A stretch of DNA of 64,000 bases from Pedococcus sp. 5OH_020. GTDB lineage: Bacteria > Actinomycetota > Actinomycetes > Actinomycetales > Dermatophilaceae. The translations under genes and the position numbers were made by a program. The notes under the pieces were generated by a model. That model was not told the DNA's origin and made no database searches. It saw only the letters and a list, made by a program, of their open reading frames with translations. The number at the start of each line of letters is the position of its first letter. Position 1 is the stretch's first letter. The stretch is from assembly GCF_027812955.1 (NCBI RefSeq), contig NZ_JAPYZV010000012.1, forward strand, positions 40,088 through 104,087, given 5' to 3'. Shown here in pieces: positions 1 to 9,259 of this stretch.

Positions 1-74
1 CCGGGGCCCGGCGTCGGGTCATCCACCTCCGCGAGTGCAACCTGGCTGTCTCCGAGAAAGACTGCCGCCCTCAT
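1..74 (-). CDS. Zinc-type alcohol dehydrogenase, N-terminal fragment at window edge
   Basis: The first 24 codons of a gene read leftward off the window, starting MRAAVFLGDSQVALAEVDDP. This resembles the N-terminal beta strand and acidic loop of medium-chain (zinc) alcohol/polyol dehydrogenases (MRAAVF...V.EV.DP.PGP). It follows the cupin gene at 166-699 on the same strand with a 91-bp gap, so it is probably the distal gene of the region 1 operon. No catalytic residue is inside the window, so the enzyme class is inferred from the N-terminus only. Confidence 0.6.
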   Translation of the reverse strand, partial: MRAAVFLGDSQVALAEVDDPTPGP

Positions 75-165
75 GTTGTGACCTCACTTTTGTCCGCGTT
101 CGGTTATTGACCTGTATTTGACTGTGGCAGGGTGCGTGCGTGTCCCGATGGTCGGTGACGACGTG

Positions 166-699
166 CTAGCGACGCGCCCCGACCATCAAGGTGGAGTGCA
201 CACACGGCTGGTCGCCCGACACGCGCCAGGCGTGCTTGGTCCCCCGCTGGATGAAGGTGTCCCCGGCCTTCAGGAGTGTCTCGCCCTGCTCGAGGATCAC
301 GACGCACTCACCCGAGACAATGGTGATGATGTCGACAGTGTCGGTCTGGTGCATGCCCGGATCGGCGTCGCTCTCGACGTAGGACTCGGTTGCTCCAGCC
401 GCTGCCATCGAGGCTTCATAGCCGCCGGACCCGTAGTTCCAGGAGCTGTCCGGCGGAAAAGTTGCCAAGACATGCGTGAAACCGTTGGGCGGCGGGGGGA
501 TCACCGCCTCGGTCCCGAGAGTGTTCTCGTCGTTGACGTGGGGAGGACACGACTCGACCTGCCAGATCTGGTTGAGGACGAAGGCGTCGGTCACGAGTCG
601 CGTCTCCGTGTAGCCATCACTGACCACGGTGGACTTGCCGTTCTCGTCCAGCCCCGCCACGACTCGACGCACGCGGATGTCATCGTACTTTCCTGCCAT
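166..699 (-). CDS. Small cupin-domain protein (paralog 1 of 3)
   Basis: 177 residues with one conserved beta-barrel cupin. The metal/ligand motif is seen at about residues 115-130 (GMHQTDTVD then SGE) and the second motif at about 147-158 (AGDTFIQRGTKHAW). The N-terminus RRVVAGLDENGKSTVVSDG is shared with two other cupins in this window (21254-21814 and 44197-44646); the pattern RRVV.G.D..G.S marks them as one subfamily. Many single cupins of this type sit in catabolic clusters as isomerase-like, dioxygenase-like or ligand-sensing proteins; no specific reaction can be assigned. It lies downstream of the ABC fusion gene in the same direction. Confidence 0.85.
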   Translation of the reverse strand: MAGKYDDIRVRRVVAGLDENGKSTVVSDGYTETRLVTDAFVLNQIWQVESCPPHVNDENTLGTEAVIPPPPNGFTHVLATFPPDSSWNYGSGGYEASMAAAGATESYVESDADPGMHQTDTVDIITIVSGECVVILEQGETLLKAGDTFIQRGTKHAWRVSGDQPCVHSTLMVGARR

Positions 700-798
700 G
701 GCGCGCTCCTTTTTGGTTGGTGCGGTTCTACCGCTGACTCATGATTGCTGCGGCTGGCTGATCCACGCCAGCGGCAGCCCCGGCCGCGAGGCCGCCGG

Positions 799-3300
799 TC
801 ATGCCACCGCTCGGCGAGCCGCGATCGAGTACACGGTGACAGCCACGAGGAGGATCACGCCGTACATCACCTGCGTCCACGAGTAGGAGAGATTGATCAG
901 CTGGGCCGCGTTGCCGATGAGAGTGAGGAAGGTGGCGCCAAGCGCAGCGCCGATGAACGTCCCTCGACCACCCGTGAGTGTCGCGCCGCCGAGGAAGCAG
1001 GCGGTGAAGGCAGGTAGCGAGAGCGAGAGCGCAACGTCATTGCTCCCGACGCCGACCTGGACGGCGAGGAAGACGCCGCCGATCGCCGCGCCCACTGCCG
1101 CGATGACGTACCCCGCCATCTTCACCCACTTCACCCGGACACCCACTCGCTCGCTGGCCTTGCTCTCGAGCCCGACGGCCCGGGTGGCCAGTCCCCCACC
1201 CGTTCGAAAGAGCCAGAAGTCCATCCCGCCTGCGACGAGCAGGGCCACGATGAACCCGTAGGGGACGTTGCCCACTCCCGCCGAAAGGGCCGCGCTGAGG
1301 TCCGACCCGATTGCGCCGGACGGCTCAGGGCGCAGCAGCACGCAGATGCCCGACACGATGCCCAACGTTCCGATCGTCGCAACAAGCGGCGTGACCCCGA
1401 ACACCTGGGTGACCAAGGCATTGAACAGGCCCACCACGAGGGCGACGAGCAGGATCACCACCACGCCCAGCAACGAGGATCCGACTCCGTTGCTGGCGAG
1501 GACGAAGGATGCCAGGACGACTGACAGTGTCATCGACGCGCCGATGGAGATGTCGAGCTCACCGACGAGCAAGGCAAACTGTTGGCCGATCACCACCCAG
1601 AGCAGCGGCAGGGCAGACAGGAAGAGGTTGTTCAGGTTGAAGCCCTGGAGGAACACAGGTGACTTGCTGGTGGCGTAGGCGCCGAGCAGCAGCATCAGCA
1701 CCAGGAGCACGACGACGGGAACGCGAGGGGAGGCCAGGGCGGACGCGATCCGGCGGCCGGGTCGCGAGGCCGCCTCGATGACGTCCTCGCGCTTGCCGGT
1801 CGTGCTCACGAATCGGCGAACGATCTCCGCCTCGGTGAACGTCCCGGTCAGCTCGTCGATCACGGCGCCCTCGGACATCACGTAGACGCGGTCACACAGC
1901 CCGGCCAGCTCGAAGGAGTCGGAGGAGTTGACCAGCACACCCACACCGCTGGCGGCCGTATCGGCGACGAGCCGGTAGATGTCCAAGCGCGCCTTGGCGT
2001 CGACGCCCTGGGTGGGTTCGTCGATGATCAAGAGCTCAGGGCGCTGCATCGAAGCCCGCGAGAGGACGACCTTCTGCTGGTTACCGCCCGACAGCGCGCT
2101 GATGGGTTGGTATGCCGAAGCGCTGACGATACCCAGCTCGCGGACGGCCTGGCCGAACTTCTGGATCATCCTCTTGGGGCGGATCGTCGCGAGCGGCCCG
2201 AGCTCGGTGCCCAGCTGCATGGTGCCGTTGGCGCCGATCGACATGGCCGGGAACACCGACTCGGCGACGCGGTCACCGCTCTGGAAGCTGATCCCGGCAC
2301 GCAGCGCCCCCGGCGGGCCTCCCGTGACCGGCTTGCCGTTCAGCTCGACCGAGCCCGACTTGCGGTCCACCCCGATGATGGCGCGGAGGAGGTGCCGCTG
2401 CCCGTTGCCCTCGGCGCCGGCAATACCCACCACTTCGCCGGGGCCGACGTGGAGCGAGATCGGCCCGACAGTGGAGCCGCGCAGCTCCTTCACCTCGAGC
2501 AGCGGATCTCCGGTCGTCTGAGGCCGCCGATCCGGGAACTCCAGGTCGATGGGGGCACCCACCATCAGCTCGACGATCGTCTCGACGTCCCAGTCCATGC
2601 GTTCGTGCGTGCCTTGGATGACGCCGTCGCGGATGACCGTGAGCCGGTCGGCCAGGCGGCGCACCTCGTCGAGTCGGTGGCTGACGTAGACCACGGCGCA
2701 GCCCTCGCCGCGGATGTTGGAGATGAGGGTCTCCAGCTGGTCGGCCGACGCGAGATCGAGCACGGCGGTCGGCTCGTCGACCAGGAGGACGTGTGGCCGG
2801 TGGATCATGGCCCGAACGACCTCGAGCATCTGACGGCCGCCCGGCCCGAGCGCGACGAGGAGGTCCTTGGGGCTGAACGGGAGATCGAACTCCGCGAGCA
2901 GCTTCTTGATGTTTCTGGGAGCCTCCTGTCCCAGGCAGTGGAACGACATCTCGATGTTCTCCGCGACCGTGAGGTCGTGGACCAGGGAGGTGTCCTGGTA
3001 GGCCGTCATCAGGCCAAGCCGCCGGGCGTAGCGAGGATCGCTTCGGGACAAGGTCTTTGCGCCCACCTGCACGGTGCCGGAGTCCTGCGGGACAAGCCCC
3101 GCGGCAACCTTGATGAGGGTGGACTTGCCCGATCCGTTCTCGCCCACGAGCGCGTGGACCTCCCCTGGCCGGCACTCGAAGCTCACGTTGTTGACCGCCA
3201 CCACTCCGGGATAGGTCTTCGTGATGCCGGTCAGCCGCAGGCCCCTGCTGCTCACGGGCGGGGAGTCCGCGCGTGCGGTCTCTTGGTACGACTCGATCAT
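799..3300 (-). CDS. Sugar-type ABC transporter, ATPase-permease fusion
   Basis: 833 residues combining an RbsA/MglA-like double ATPase with an RbsC-like permease. The first ATPase lobe has a normal Walker A (GENGSGKST, residues 53-61) and Walker B (LLVDEPTAVLD). The second lobe has a degenerate Walker A (GAEGNGQRHLL, lacking the GKS/T lysine) but a canonical signature LSGGNQQK and IIDEPTQGVD, the usual asymmetry of this family. From about residue 515 the chain becomes hydrophobic, with multiple membrane segments and the RbsC-like GELDISIGASM motif. In most bacteria these are two proteins; the fusion is shared with 26434-28953. It pairs with the binding protein at 3385 and the second permease at 4768, giving a heteromeric importer. 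Confidence 0.93.
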   Translation of the reverse strand: MIESYQETARADSPPVSSRGLRLTGITKTYPGVVAVNNVSFECRPGEVHALVGENGSGKSTLIKVAAGLVPQDSGTVQVGAKTLSRSDPRYARRLGLMTAYQDTSLVHDLTVAENIEMSFHCLGQEAPRNIKKLLAEFDLPFSPKDLLVALGPGGRQMLEVVRAMIHRPHVLLVDEPTAVLDLASADQLETLISNIRGEGCAVVYVSHRLDEVRRLADRLTVIRDGVIQGTHERMDWDVETIVELMVGAPIDLEFPDRRPQTTGDPLLEVKELRGSTVGPISLHVGPGEVVGIAGAEGNGQRHLLRAIIGVDRKSGSVELNGKPVTGGPPGALRAGISFQSGDRVAESVFPAMSIGANGTMQLGTELGPLATIRPKRMIQKFGQAVRELGIVSASAYQPISALSGGNQQKVVLSRASMQRPELLIIDEPTQGVDAKARLDIYRLVADTAASGVGVLVNSSDSFELAGLCDRVYVMSEGAVIDELTGTFTEAEIVRRFVSTTGKREDVIEAASRPGRRIASALASPRVPVVVLLVLMLLLGAYATSKSPVFLQGFNLNNLFLSALPLLWVVIGQQFALLVGELDISIGASMTLSVVLASFVLASNGVGSSLLGVVVILLVALVVGLFNALVTQVFGVTPLVATIGTLGIVSGICVLLRPEPSGAIGSDLSAALSAGVGNVPYGFIVALLVAGGMDFWLFRTGGGLATRAVGLESKASERVGVRVKWVKMAGYVIAAVGAAIGGVFLAVQVGVGSNDVALSLSLPAFTACFLGGATLTGGRGTFIGAALGATFLTLIGNAAQLINLSYSWTQVMYGVILLVAVTVYSIAARRAVA

Positions 3301-3384
3301 GAGGTGTCCTTCCGCGTGCCGGTCGGCCCGAGACGTCGTGCTCGGGCCGGCCGGCAGCTTCTTTTCCAGCGGCGGGGAGTCGCG

Positions 3385-4686
3385 TTACTGCTTGAGAGCG
3401 AGTTCCTGCTCCTCGCCGGACAGCGGCGAGCCGAGGAACGCGAAGTTGTTCTGCTTGAGGTCGAACTGAGGCACGAACGTCTCGAAGTCGCCGAAGTTCA
3501 CCGGCCAGTTGATCTTGTCCGCCGACGGCCCCTTGCCATCCTTGATCGCCAGGTCAATGGACAGCTCGATGGCGCTCAGCCAGGTGTTGTTCGGTGAGAC
3601 GAAGATGATCGGCTTGAAACCCTTGGTCTTCGCGTCAACGAAGGCCTTGGCCGTGCCGATGTCCGACGCACCCGTCAGGGCGAACGCCGGCATGTCCTTG
3701 TCGCCAGCATCGATGTAGGCCTGCATGAAGTTCTCGGGGAAGGTGTCGTAGGTCACCAGAGACGGCTTCTTGTTCGAGGCGCGGAGTGCAGCAGCCGCCT
3801 TCACCGTGCCTTGAGGGGTCCACTCCGTGAATCCCGTGTAGACCTTCTTCATGCCAGCCGCGTTCAGCGCCTTCTCGGCGCAGGGCTGCCAGTATGCGGC
3901 GTAGGCGTTGCCTGCGGGGCCGGTGAACTGCGCGTAGGTGAGCGACTTGCCCTCCGCCTTCAGCTTGTCGGCGATCGAGGCTGCACCGTTGGCCCACATG
4001 TCGCAGAGCGGCGCGCTGAACTGGACGCTCAGCTTGGACATCACGTCCGGCGAGAGCGTCGCGACACCGTTGGTCATCGGGATCCCGGCTGCCTTGGCCT
4101 GGGCGATGACCTGCCCAGCCTGGTTGCCCAGGGCACCGAAGTTGCTCACGATGAGGTCGGCCTTCTGACCGATCGCCGTCCTGAAGTTGGACAGGTACTG
4201 CTGCACGTTCATGTTGGTGGTCGTGTACGTGATCTTCGCGATGGCGCCGGTCTTGATGGCGTACGAGGTGGTCTCGGCCCGCGACACGCTGTAGTAGGTG
4301 TTGACCTGGTCGTCCACGATGGCGAGTGTGTACTTGCCCGTGCCCGTCTCACAGGTGTCGTGCGTGAGGCAGTTCTTGAACACCTCCTGCTGGGCCGCCG
4401 TGAGCGGGGTGTGCGCAACCATCAGTGCCGTCTGGATCTCCGGCGCCAGCTTGGCGGTGTCCACGCCAGGGTTCATCAGGCTGGTTGCGTACTGCTTCAT
4501 CTTCTCGGGGTCCGGCGCGGGGTAAGCGGTCTTGGCCCACGCGGCCTTGTCGGACGCGTTGGCAGTGCCGCCGTTCGAGGCACCGGACGCACCACCACAC
4601 GCTGCCGTTCCCGCGGCAAGCAGAACGCCCACAACCAGGAGCGCCAGGCGCTCGGGTCGGGCCTTTCGAACGAACGCGTTTGTCAC
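3385..4686 (-). CDS. Sugar-type ABC transporter substrate-binding lipoprotein
   Basis: 433 residues. A lipoprotein signal peptide ends in a lipobox with Cys30 (AAGTAAC), so the protein should be anchored on the outer face of the membrane. The body resembles periplasmic-binding protein family 4 (RbsB-like) with an enlarged N-terminal segment. It shares four further cysteines and several motifs with the paralog at 29042-30319: FKNCLTHDTCETG, SRAETT, CDMW and YWQPC. The paired cysteines probably form disulfides outside the cell (inference). It lies between the ATPase-permease fusion and the permease, in one minus-strand operon. Ligand unknown; neighbours suggest a polyol or modified sugar. Confidence 0.92.
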   Translation of the reverse strand: MTNAFVRKARPERLALLVVGVLLAAGTAACGGASGASNGGTANASDKAAWAKTAYPAPDPEKMKQYATSLMNPGVDTAKLAPEIQTALMVAHTPLTAAQQEVFKNCLTHDTCETGTGKYTLAIVDDQVNTYYSVSRAETTSYAIKTGAIAKITYTTTNMNVQQYLSNFRTAIGQKADLIVSNFGALGNQAGQVIAQAKAAGIPMTNGVATLSPDVMSKLSVQFSAPLCDMWANGAASIADKLKAEGKSLTYAQFTGPAGNAYAAYWQPCAEKALNAAGMKKVYTGFTEWTPQGTVKAAAALRASNKKPSLVTYDTFPENFMQAYIDAGDKDMPAFALTGASDIGTAKAFVDAKTKGFKPIIFVSPNNTWLSAIELSIDLAIKDGKGPSADKINWPVNFGDFETFVPQFDLKQNNFAFLGSPLSGEEQELALKQ

Positions 4687-4767
4687 GATGTACCTCCGGT
4701 AGGTTTTCCTATGAGATCAATGCCGTGTTGACGTTGAAGTGATGCGATCGAGCTGAGGGCCTCTGAG

Positions 4768-5823
4768 TCAGGGCGTGCTCTTGGTGGAAGCCGAGCTCAT
4801 GAGCCGTTTCAAACCCGCTCTGCCGAGCTGGGTCATTGCCCCCGCAGCGACGGCCACGACCAGCAGCACTCCTTGCACGACGACTCGCAGTCCAGGGCTC
4901 AGGTCGTGCAGGGCGAGGCTCTGGTCGATCAAGGGCAGGAGCACGCAGGCCGCGACCAGGGGCGAGACGCTCGACGGCCCGCCGCCAAAGGTGGCCCCCG
5001 CGATGGCGACTGCCGTGAGCGTGGTGATCTGGTAGGTCACGCCAAGCGTCGCGTCAGGCGTCTGCACGTAACCCGCAGCGAGCGCCCCGGCGAAGGCGTA
5101 GAGCACCCCTGCACCGGTGAAGGCCAAGATGTAGACGGCGTGCACGCGGATGCCCAGCAGCCTTGCGGCGGTGGGGTTGGTGCCACTGGCTGCGACCTGG
5201 CGACCAGCCCGAGTGCGATGGACGACGAAGCTCAAGCCGGCTGCCAGCACCAGGGAGATCAGGAAGAGGAGGCTGATGTGGCCTACGTCCGCGCGGCCGA
5301 TGGATTGCAACCACCCGGGTGCGCGACCACCGGTGGAGAACGTCTGGCCCATCCAGATAATCAGTGCTCCGGTGATCATGGTGTTGATCGCCAGCGTGAC
5401 GATCAACGCGTTGAGTCGTAGCACGCTCACCATGGCGCCACTGATGGCGCTGAGCCCAGCGCACACGAGAACGGCCAGGAGGAAGGAGAACACCGGTCCG
5501 CGGGTCTCGACGTAGTGAACGTTGATGGCGGCACTCAGGGTCATGTAGCCCGGCACTGCCAGGTCGATCGCACCCACCATGACGACCAGCAGCTGGCCCA
5601 GGGCCGCGACGAGCAGGCATGCCGCTATCGCGGTGATCAGCTCCCGCGACGCCGGCTGGTACGTGCTGGGCTGGAAGAGGGCGATGACGACAACCGCGCC
5701 GGCCAGGGCGTACCAAGCCACGAGGTAGCGGCTCGGCCACCGGTAGCCCAGGTCGACCTTGCGCGACCAGGACCGTGCCCCAGCGGCCTCCGGCGAGCTG
5801 TTCTGGTGGATCGCCATGGCCAA
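4768..5823 (-). CDS. Sugar-type ABC transporter permease
   Basis: 351 residues, strongly hydrophobic, with about eight to ten membrane segments and the RbsC/BPD_transp_2 pattern, including GAIDLAVPGYMTLSAA in the first third and GATFGGGPSSVSP near the C-terminal third. The short cytoplasmic N-terminus contains YRWPSRYLVAWYA, also present in its paralog at 30412-31455 (YRWPARYRASWAA). It is first in the transport operon, with the binding protein 81 bp downstream. Because the ATPase gene carries its own permease domain, this protein probably supplies the second half of a heterodimeric membrane channel. Confidence 0.92.
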   Translation of the reverse strand: MAMAIHQNSSPEAAGARSWSRKVDLGYRWPSRYLVAWYALAGAVVVIALFQPSTYQPASRELITAIAACLLVAALGQLLVVMVGAIDLAVPGYMTLSAAINVHYVETRGPVFSFLLAVLVCAGLSAISGAMVSVLRLNALIVTLAINTMITGALIIWMGQTFSTGGRAPGWLQSIGRADVGHISLLFLISLVLAAGLSFVVHRTRAGRQVAASGTNPTAARLLGIRVHAVYILAFTGAGVLYAFAGALAAGYVQTPDATLGVTYQITTLTAVAIAGATFGGGPSSVSPLVAACVLLPLIDQSLALHDLSPGLRVVVQGVLLVVAVAAGAMTQLGRAGLKRLMSSASTKSTP

Positions 5824-5901
5824 GCCCTTCCGCGAACGTCATTGTCGGGTGGATGTCAGCGGCCGGCAGGGAACCTGGTGGGGGTGAAGCTGACAGCAAA
5901 A

Positions 5902-5920
5902 TGGAACCATACATTTTCCA
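5902..5920. promoter_or_regulatory. Candidate operator upstream of transport operon 1
   Basis: An inverted repeat TGGAA-N9-TTCCA lies in the 235-bp gap between the ALDH gene (ends 6058) and the permease start (5823). The gap is locally AT-rich compared with the flanks. It is a plausible binding site for the regulator of the transport operon, perhaps the divergent MmyB-type protein at 9260. No convincing -35/-10 pair was assigned. Confidence 0.4.
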
Positions 5921-6057
5921 GTGCCGCAAGAGTCTGACATATACATAGAGCGAGAAACATCTACAATTCGATCGCGTGCAAAGTCACCGCGTCCCTCGGG
6001 GGACTTGCTCGGTCGACAATGGCCGGGCGACCGGTGCCCCTGAAGCGGCCCAGCCGG

Positions 6058-7545
6058 TCACTCCAGGTATGGCAGGGTCCGCTCGGTCGAGAGGTCCCAC
6101 ATCACTGCCTTCGGCCGCGTGTACTCGAGGACCGCTTCGAAGCCGTACTCGACGCCATACCCGCTGGTTTTCATGCCGGCCAGGGGCAGTGTGGGGTGGG
6201 CTGCACGATAGGTATTCACCCATACCGCGCCCGCCTCGAGGTTCTGGGTGAGGTACTGGATGGCTGCCGCGTCATTGCCCCACACCTGGGCGCTCAGTCC
6301 GAACTCGGAGGCGTTGGCGCGGGACAAGGCCTCGTCCACGGCGTCGAACCGCAACACACTCGCCATCGGACCGAAGGCCTCCGTCGTAGCCGCCGGATTG
6401 TCGTCGTCGACGTCCACCAGGACCGTGGGCTGGTAGAAGGCGCCATCCGTCAGGGGCTCCCAGGTCGCGGGCGCCCCTCCTGCGAGGCGCGTCGCACCCG
6501 CGGCGACTGCCGAGGTCACGAGCGCGTCCACATTCTCGCGCTGACGCTTCGTGATCAACGTGCTCATCTGGGACCTGGCGTCGGTGGGGAGGCCCACCCT
6601 GATCCGTCCTGCCAGTTCCGAGACGCGCGCGCACACCTCGTCGTAGATGGAGCTGTGGACCAGGATCCGCGATCCCGCCACGCAGCTTTGACCGCTCTTC
6701 ACGAAGTTGGAGTGCACCGCCGAAGGGACCGCAAAGTCCAGGTTGGCATCGGGCAGCAGGATGATCGGGCTCTTGCCGCCCAGCTCCACCACGACGGGCA
6801 TGATGTTCGCAGCGGACTGGCGAATCACCGCCCGGCCCGCCTCGACGCTGCCGGTGAAGGAGAGCATGCCAATGCCATTGTTCTCCATCAGCATCGGTCC
6901 GACCACGTGACCGCGCCCCGTGAAGACGTTGAGGACTCCGGGAGGGATTCCCGCCTCGAGCGCGAGCTCGATCAGGCTGAACACGAGCAGCGGCGCGGAC
7001 TCTGGAGACTTGATCACGATGCAGTTGCCCGCGACCATAGCGGGAGCTGCCTTCAAGCCCACCATCACGGCATTGGCGTTGAACGGCGTGATGGCCCCCA
7101 CCACGCCGTACGGCTCAGGGACTCCGTAGGCGATGCGGTTCGGGAACGACGAGTAGGTGTGCCCTTGGATCTTGTCGGCCATCCCGGCGTAGTAGCGGAT
7201 CAGGCCCACGCTCGTGTCGATGTCGCCCAGCGCCTCTCGGCGCAGATGGCCCACGTCGGAAATCTCGAGGTCCGCGAGCTCCTCACGACGTTGCGCGATC
7301 AGGTCGGCCCACCGCGACAGCATCGCCCCGCGCACGTCAGGTGCGGTCTGGCGCCACGTCTGCTCGTAGGCCGCGCGCGCGCCGGCGACGACCTCGTCAA
7401 GGGTGGCTGTGTCCATCTCGAAGACTTCACCCAGGGGCTGACCCGTGGCTGGGTTCTCGAGCGGCAGATAGCGGCCGCCTGTCGGCACGACGTGGCCGCG
7501 CGCGGAGATGTAACCCACTCGGGCGTGGTCGTTGACAATGGTCAT
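6058..7545 (-). CDS. NAD(P)-dependent aldehyde dehydrogenase
   Basis: 495 residues, normal length for the ALDH superfamily. Catalytic residues are visible: the general-base glutamate in VVELGGKSPI, the nucleophile cysteine in SGQSCVAGSR, and the Rossmann/cofactor motif FTGSVEAG. The C-terminal oligomerization strand GMKTSGYGVEYGFEA is present. It oxidizes an aldehyde to the acid using NAD(P)+; the substrate cannot be read from sequence. It lies 64 bp downstream of the metallo-hydrolase gene in the same direction and is followed by the operator-like repeat and the ABC operon. It is distinct from the ALDHs at 33650 and 37657. Confidence 0.93.
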   Translation of the reverse strand: MTIVNDHARVGYISARGHVVPTGGRYLPLENPATGQPLGEVFEMDTATLDEVVAGARAAYEQTWRQTAPDVRGAMLSRWADLIAQRREELADLEISDVGHLRREALGDIDTSVGLIRYYAGMADKIQGHTYSSFPNRIAYGVPEPYGVVGAITPFNANAVMVGLKAAPAMVAGNCIVIKSPESAPLLVFSLIELALEAGIPPGVLNVFTGRGHVVGPMLMENNGIGMLSFTGSVEAGRAVIRQSAANIMPVVVELGGKSPIILLPDANLDFAVPSAVHSNFVKSGQSCVAGSRILVHSSIYDEVCARVSELAGRIRVGLPTDARSQMSTLITKRQRENVDALVTSAVAAGATRLAGGAPATWEPLTDGAFYQPTVLVDVDDDNPAATTEAFGPMASVLRFDAVDEALSRANASEFGLSAQVWGNDAAAIQYLTQNLEAGAVWVNTYRAAHPTLPLAGMKTSGYGVEYGFEAVLEYTRPKAVMWDLSTERTLPYLE

Positions 7546-7608
7546 CTGACATTCCTCCTGTGCCGACCGAGTCGGCGGATCGGGGCGACAAGGCGTGGCG
7601 ACGCCAGG

Positions 7609-8367
7609 TCAGGGCAGCTGCACCTGAGGGGTGAGGGGGAAGCCCGAGCTCTGGAAGCGCGAGAGGTCGGGGTCGTGGTTCATCAAGATCCGGTCGGAGA
7701 CATCGGAGATCTTCTTCAGCGACGCGAGGGAGACGGCCGAGCCGACATGGGTCCCAGGCGGGGTCGGCGTTGTCAGGTTCTCCATCATGCAGGCCGCGTC
7801 ACCGCTGACGCAGAGCACACCTTCGGCGGTCCTCACGAGGACGGACTGGTGCCCCGGCGTGTGCCCGGGGGTCTGGATGATCCGCAGTCCGGGGACCACG
7901 TCATAGTGGTCGCGACTCACCAAGTGGTAGTTCATGACAGTGAGGTCATCGTCGGTCCACTCGATGTCGTAGGCCCACGCCTGGGCGCTGCTGGGGTCCG
8001 CTGCCCACTGCCACTCCTCGTGCGAGACGTAGAACTGGGCGTGCGGGAAGGCCAGGTTGTTCTCGGCGTGGTCGTAGTGCAGGTGCGTGTTGATCACCGT
8101 GTCCACGTCACGGCGACGCCAGCCGAGCTCGGCCAGGGCGGCGTCGATGGTCTCCTCCGGGGCGATCGTGTGCGGATCCACCCGCGACCACTTCGCTGCG
8201 TCACGGATCCCGGTGTCCACCAGGATCTTTCGACCAGCCCCTTCGATAGCTGCCGCCCAGACCGGTACGTCGAGCACGGTGCCTAGGGGATAGCCGTACA
8301 CCGTGCCGCTCTTGTCGGCGCGAATGGTCCCGAGGCGGATCGTGTGGACCTCGAATGTGGCGGGCAC
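7609..8367 (-). CDS. Metallo-beta-lactamase-fold hydrolase (lactonase-like)
   Basis: 252 residues from a GTG start at 8367 whose G is also the last base of the upstream SDR stop codon (TAGTG overlap), implying translational coupling. The zinc-binding motif THLHYDHAENN (HxHxDH) is intact, followed by a second histidine region TPGHTPGHQS and the aspartate in SGDAACMME. The architecture matches quorum-quenching-type and sugar-lactone lactonases of the glyoxalase II/AttM-like group. Next to an SDR and an ALDH, hydrolysis of a sugar lactone made by the SDR is a natural reading, but this is inference. The longer upstream reading frame is rejected because it runs through the SDR gene. Confidence 0.88.
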   Translation of the reverse strand: MPATFEVHTIRLGTIRADKSGTVYGYPLGTVLDVPVWAAAIEGAGRKILVDTGIRDAAKWSRVDPHTIAPEETIDAALAELGWRRRDVDTVINTHLHYDHAENNLAFPHAQFYVSHEEWQWAADPSSAQAWAYDIEWTDDDLTVMNYHLVSRDHYDVVPGLRIIQTPGHTPGHQSVLVRTAEGVLCVSGDAACMMENLTTPTPPGTHVGSAVSLASLKKISDVSDRILMNHDPDLSRFQSSGFPLTPQVQLP

Positions 8368-9131
8368 TAGAAGTTTCCGATGCCGATCGTGTTGCCCCCG
8401 TCGACGGTGAGGACGGCGCCGGTGACGAATCCGGCCTCCTCGCCCAGGAGGAAGGCGACGGCACTCGCGACCTCGTGCGCCTCCCCTGCGCGGCCGATGG
8501 GGTGGGAGGCGGCAATCCGCGCGGCGTTCTCGGGGTCCTGGAACATGTACTCCGTGAGAGGGGTCTTGATCATGCCTGGCGCGACGGCGTTGACCCGGAT
8601 CTGGCGGGGCGCCAGCTCGAGGGTCATCGTGTAGGTCATGCCGGTCACGGCGAACTTCGAGGCGACGTAACCGATCCGGTTCGCCACTCCCCGGATGCCC
8701 GCACCTGAGGAGAAGTTCACGATGGAGCCGGGGGTGCCGGCATCCACCATGGTGCGGGCCACAGCGCGGCTCACGTTCATGGTGCCGTCCACGTTCACGG
8801 CCATGACCCGGCTCCAGGCGTCGGGCTGCACGTCGAGCAGTGACCCGACGCACGTGATGCCCGCGGCGTTCACCAACCCGTATGGAGTGCCGAAACGTGT
8901 CACGGCAGCCGCCGCAAGCGCCTCCGCCTGGCTCGAGTCAGTGACGTCAGTGGGCACGAGCAGCACGCGGTCGGAGTTCCCCAGCTCATCGCGCAGCGAG
9001 TCGAGGGAACTCTCGTTGAGGTCTGCTGCCACCACCGACGCGCCCGCCTCAAAAACAAGTTTGGCCGTGGCTGCCCCCATCCCGCTGCCCGCCCCCGTGA
9101 TGACTATCGATTTGCCTCGAAGACTGCCCAC
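8367..9131 (-). CDS. SDR-family oxidoreductase
   Basis: 254 residues, classical short-chain dehydrogenase. The cofactor motif TGAGSGMGAAT is at the N-terminus, the active-site serine region NFSSGAG and YVASK (YxxxK) are present, and the C-terminus VDGGNTIGIGNF is intact. An acidic residue (AADL) after the second strand suggests NAD+ preference. It is the first gene of the region 1 operon; its stop overlaps the start of the lactonase-like gene by one base. Probably oxidizes a hydroxyl of the imported compound. Confidence 0.92.
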   Translation of the reverse strand: MGSLRGKSIVITGAGSGMGAATAKLVFEAGASVVAADLNESSLDSLRDELGNSDRVLLVPTDVTDSSQAEALAAAAVTRFGTPYGLVNAAGITCVGSLLDVQPDAWSRVMAVNVDGTMNVSRAVARTMVDAGTPGSIVNFSSGAGIRGVANRIGYVASKFAVTGMTYTMTLELAPRQIRVNAVAPGMIKTPLTEYMFQDPENAARIAASHPIGRAGEAHEVASAVAFLLGEEAGFVTGAVLTVDGGNTIGIGNF

Positions 9132-9222
9132 TTTTGCTCCCTCGCTCGGGGATGACGCTTCCGCACACCGGTCCAGTGCAACCTAGCCATGCAAGAACAG
9201 TTTGTAAAAGGTCAGATCTTTC

Positions 9223-9240
9223 AGGGTTAGGACTAAACCT
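9223..9240. promoter_or_regulatory. Candidate operator in divergent promoter region
   Basis: AGGGTTAG-GA-CTAAACCT is an 8+2+8 inverted repeat with one mismatch. It sits in the 128-bp gap between the divergent SDR gene (starts 9131) and the MmyB-type regulator (starts about 9260). This position would allow one protein to control both directions. Seen in sequence; function inferred. Confidence 0.4.
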
Positions 9241-9259
9241 GTCACCGCCGTTCTCTGCT

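Noticed and set aside
2107..3597. A 496-codon plus-strand frame across the ABC fusion gene
   Set aside because: Acidic/Arg-rich shadow without motifs, opposite a gene with intact ATPase motifs.
6019..8286. A 755-codon open frame opposite the ALDH and hydrolase genes
   Set aside because: It is the codon-bias shadow of well supported minus-strand genes; its translation is His/Arg/Gly-rich with no domain.
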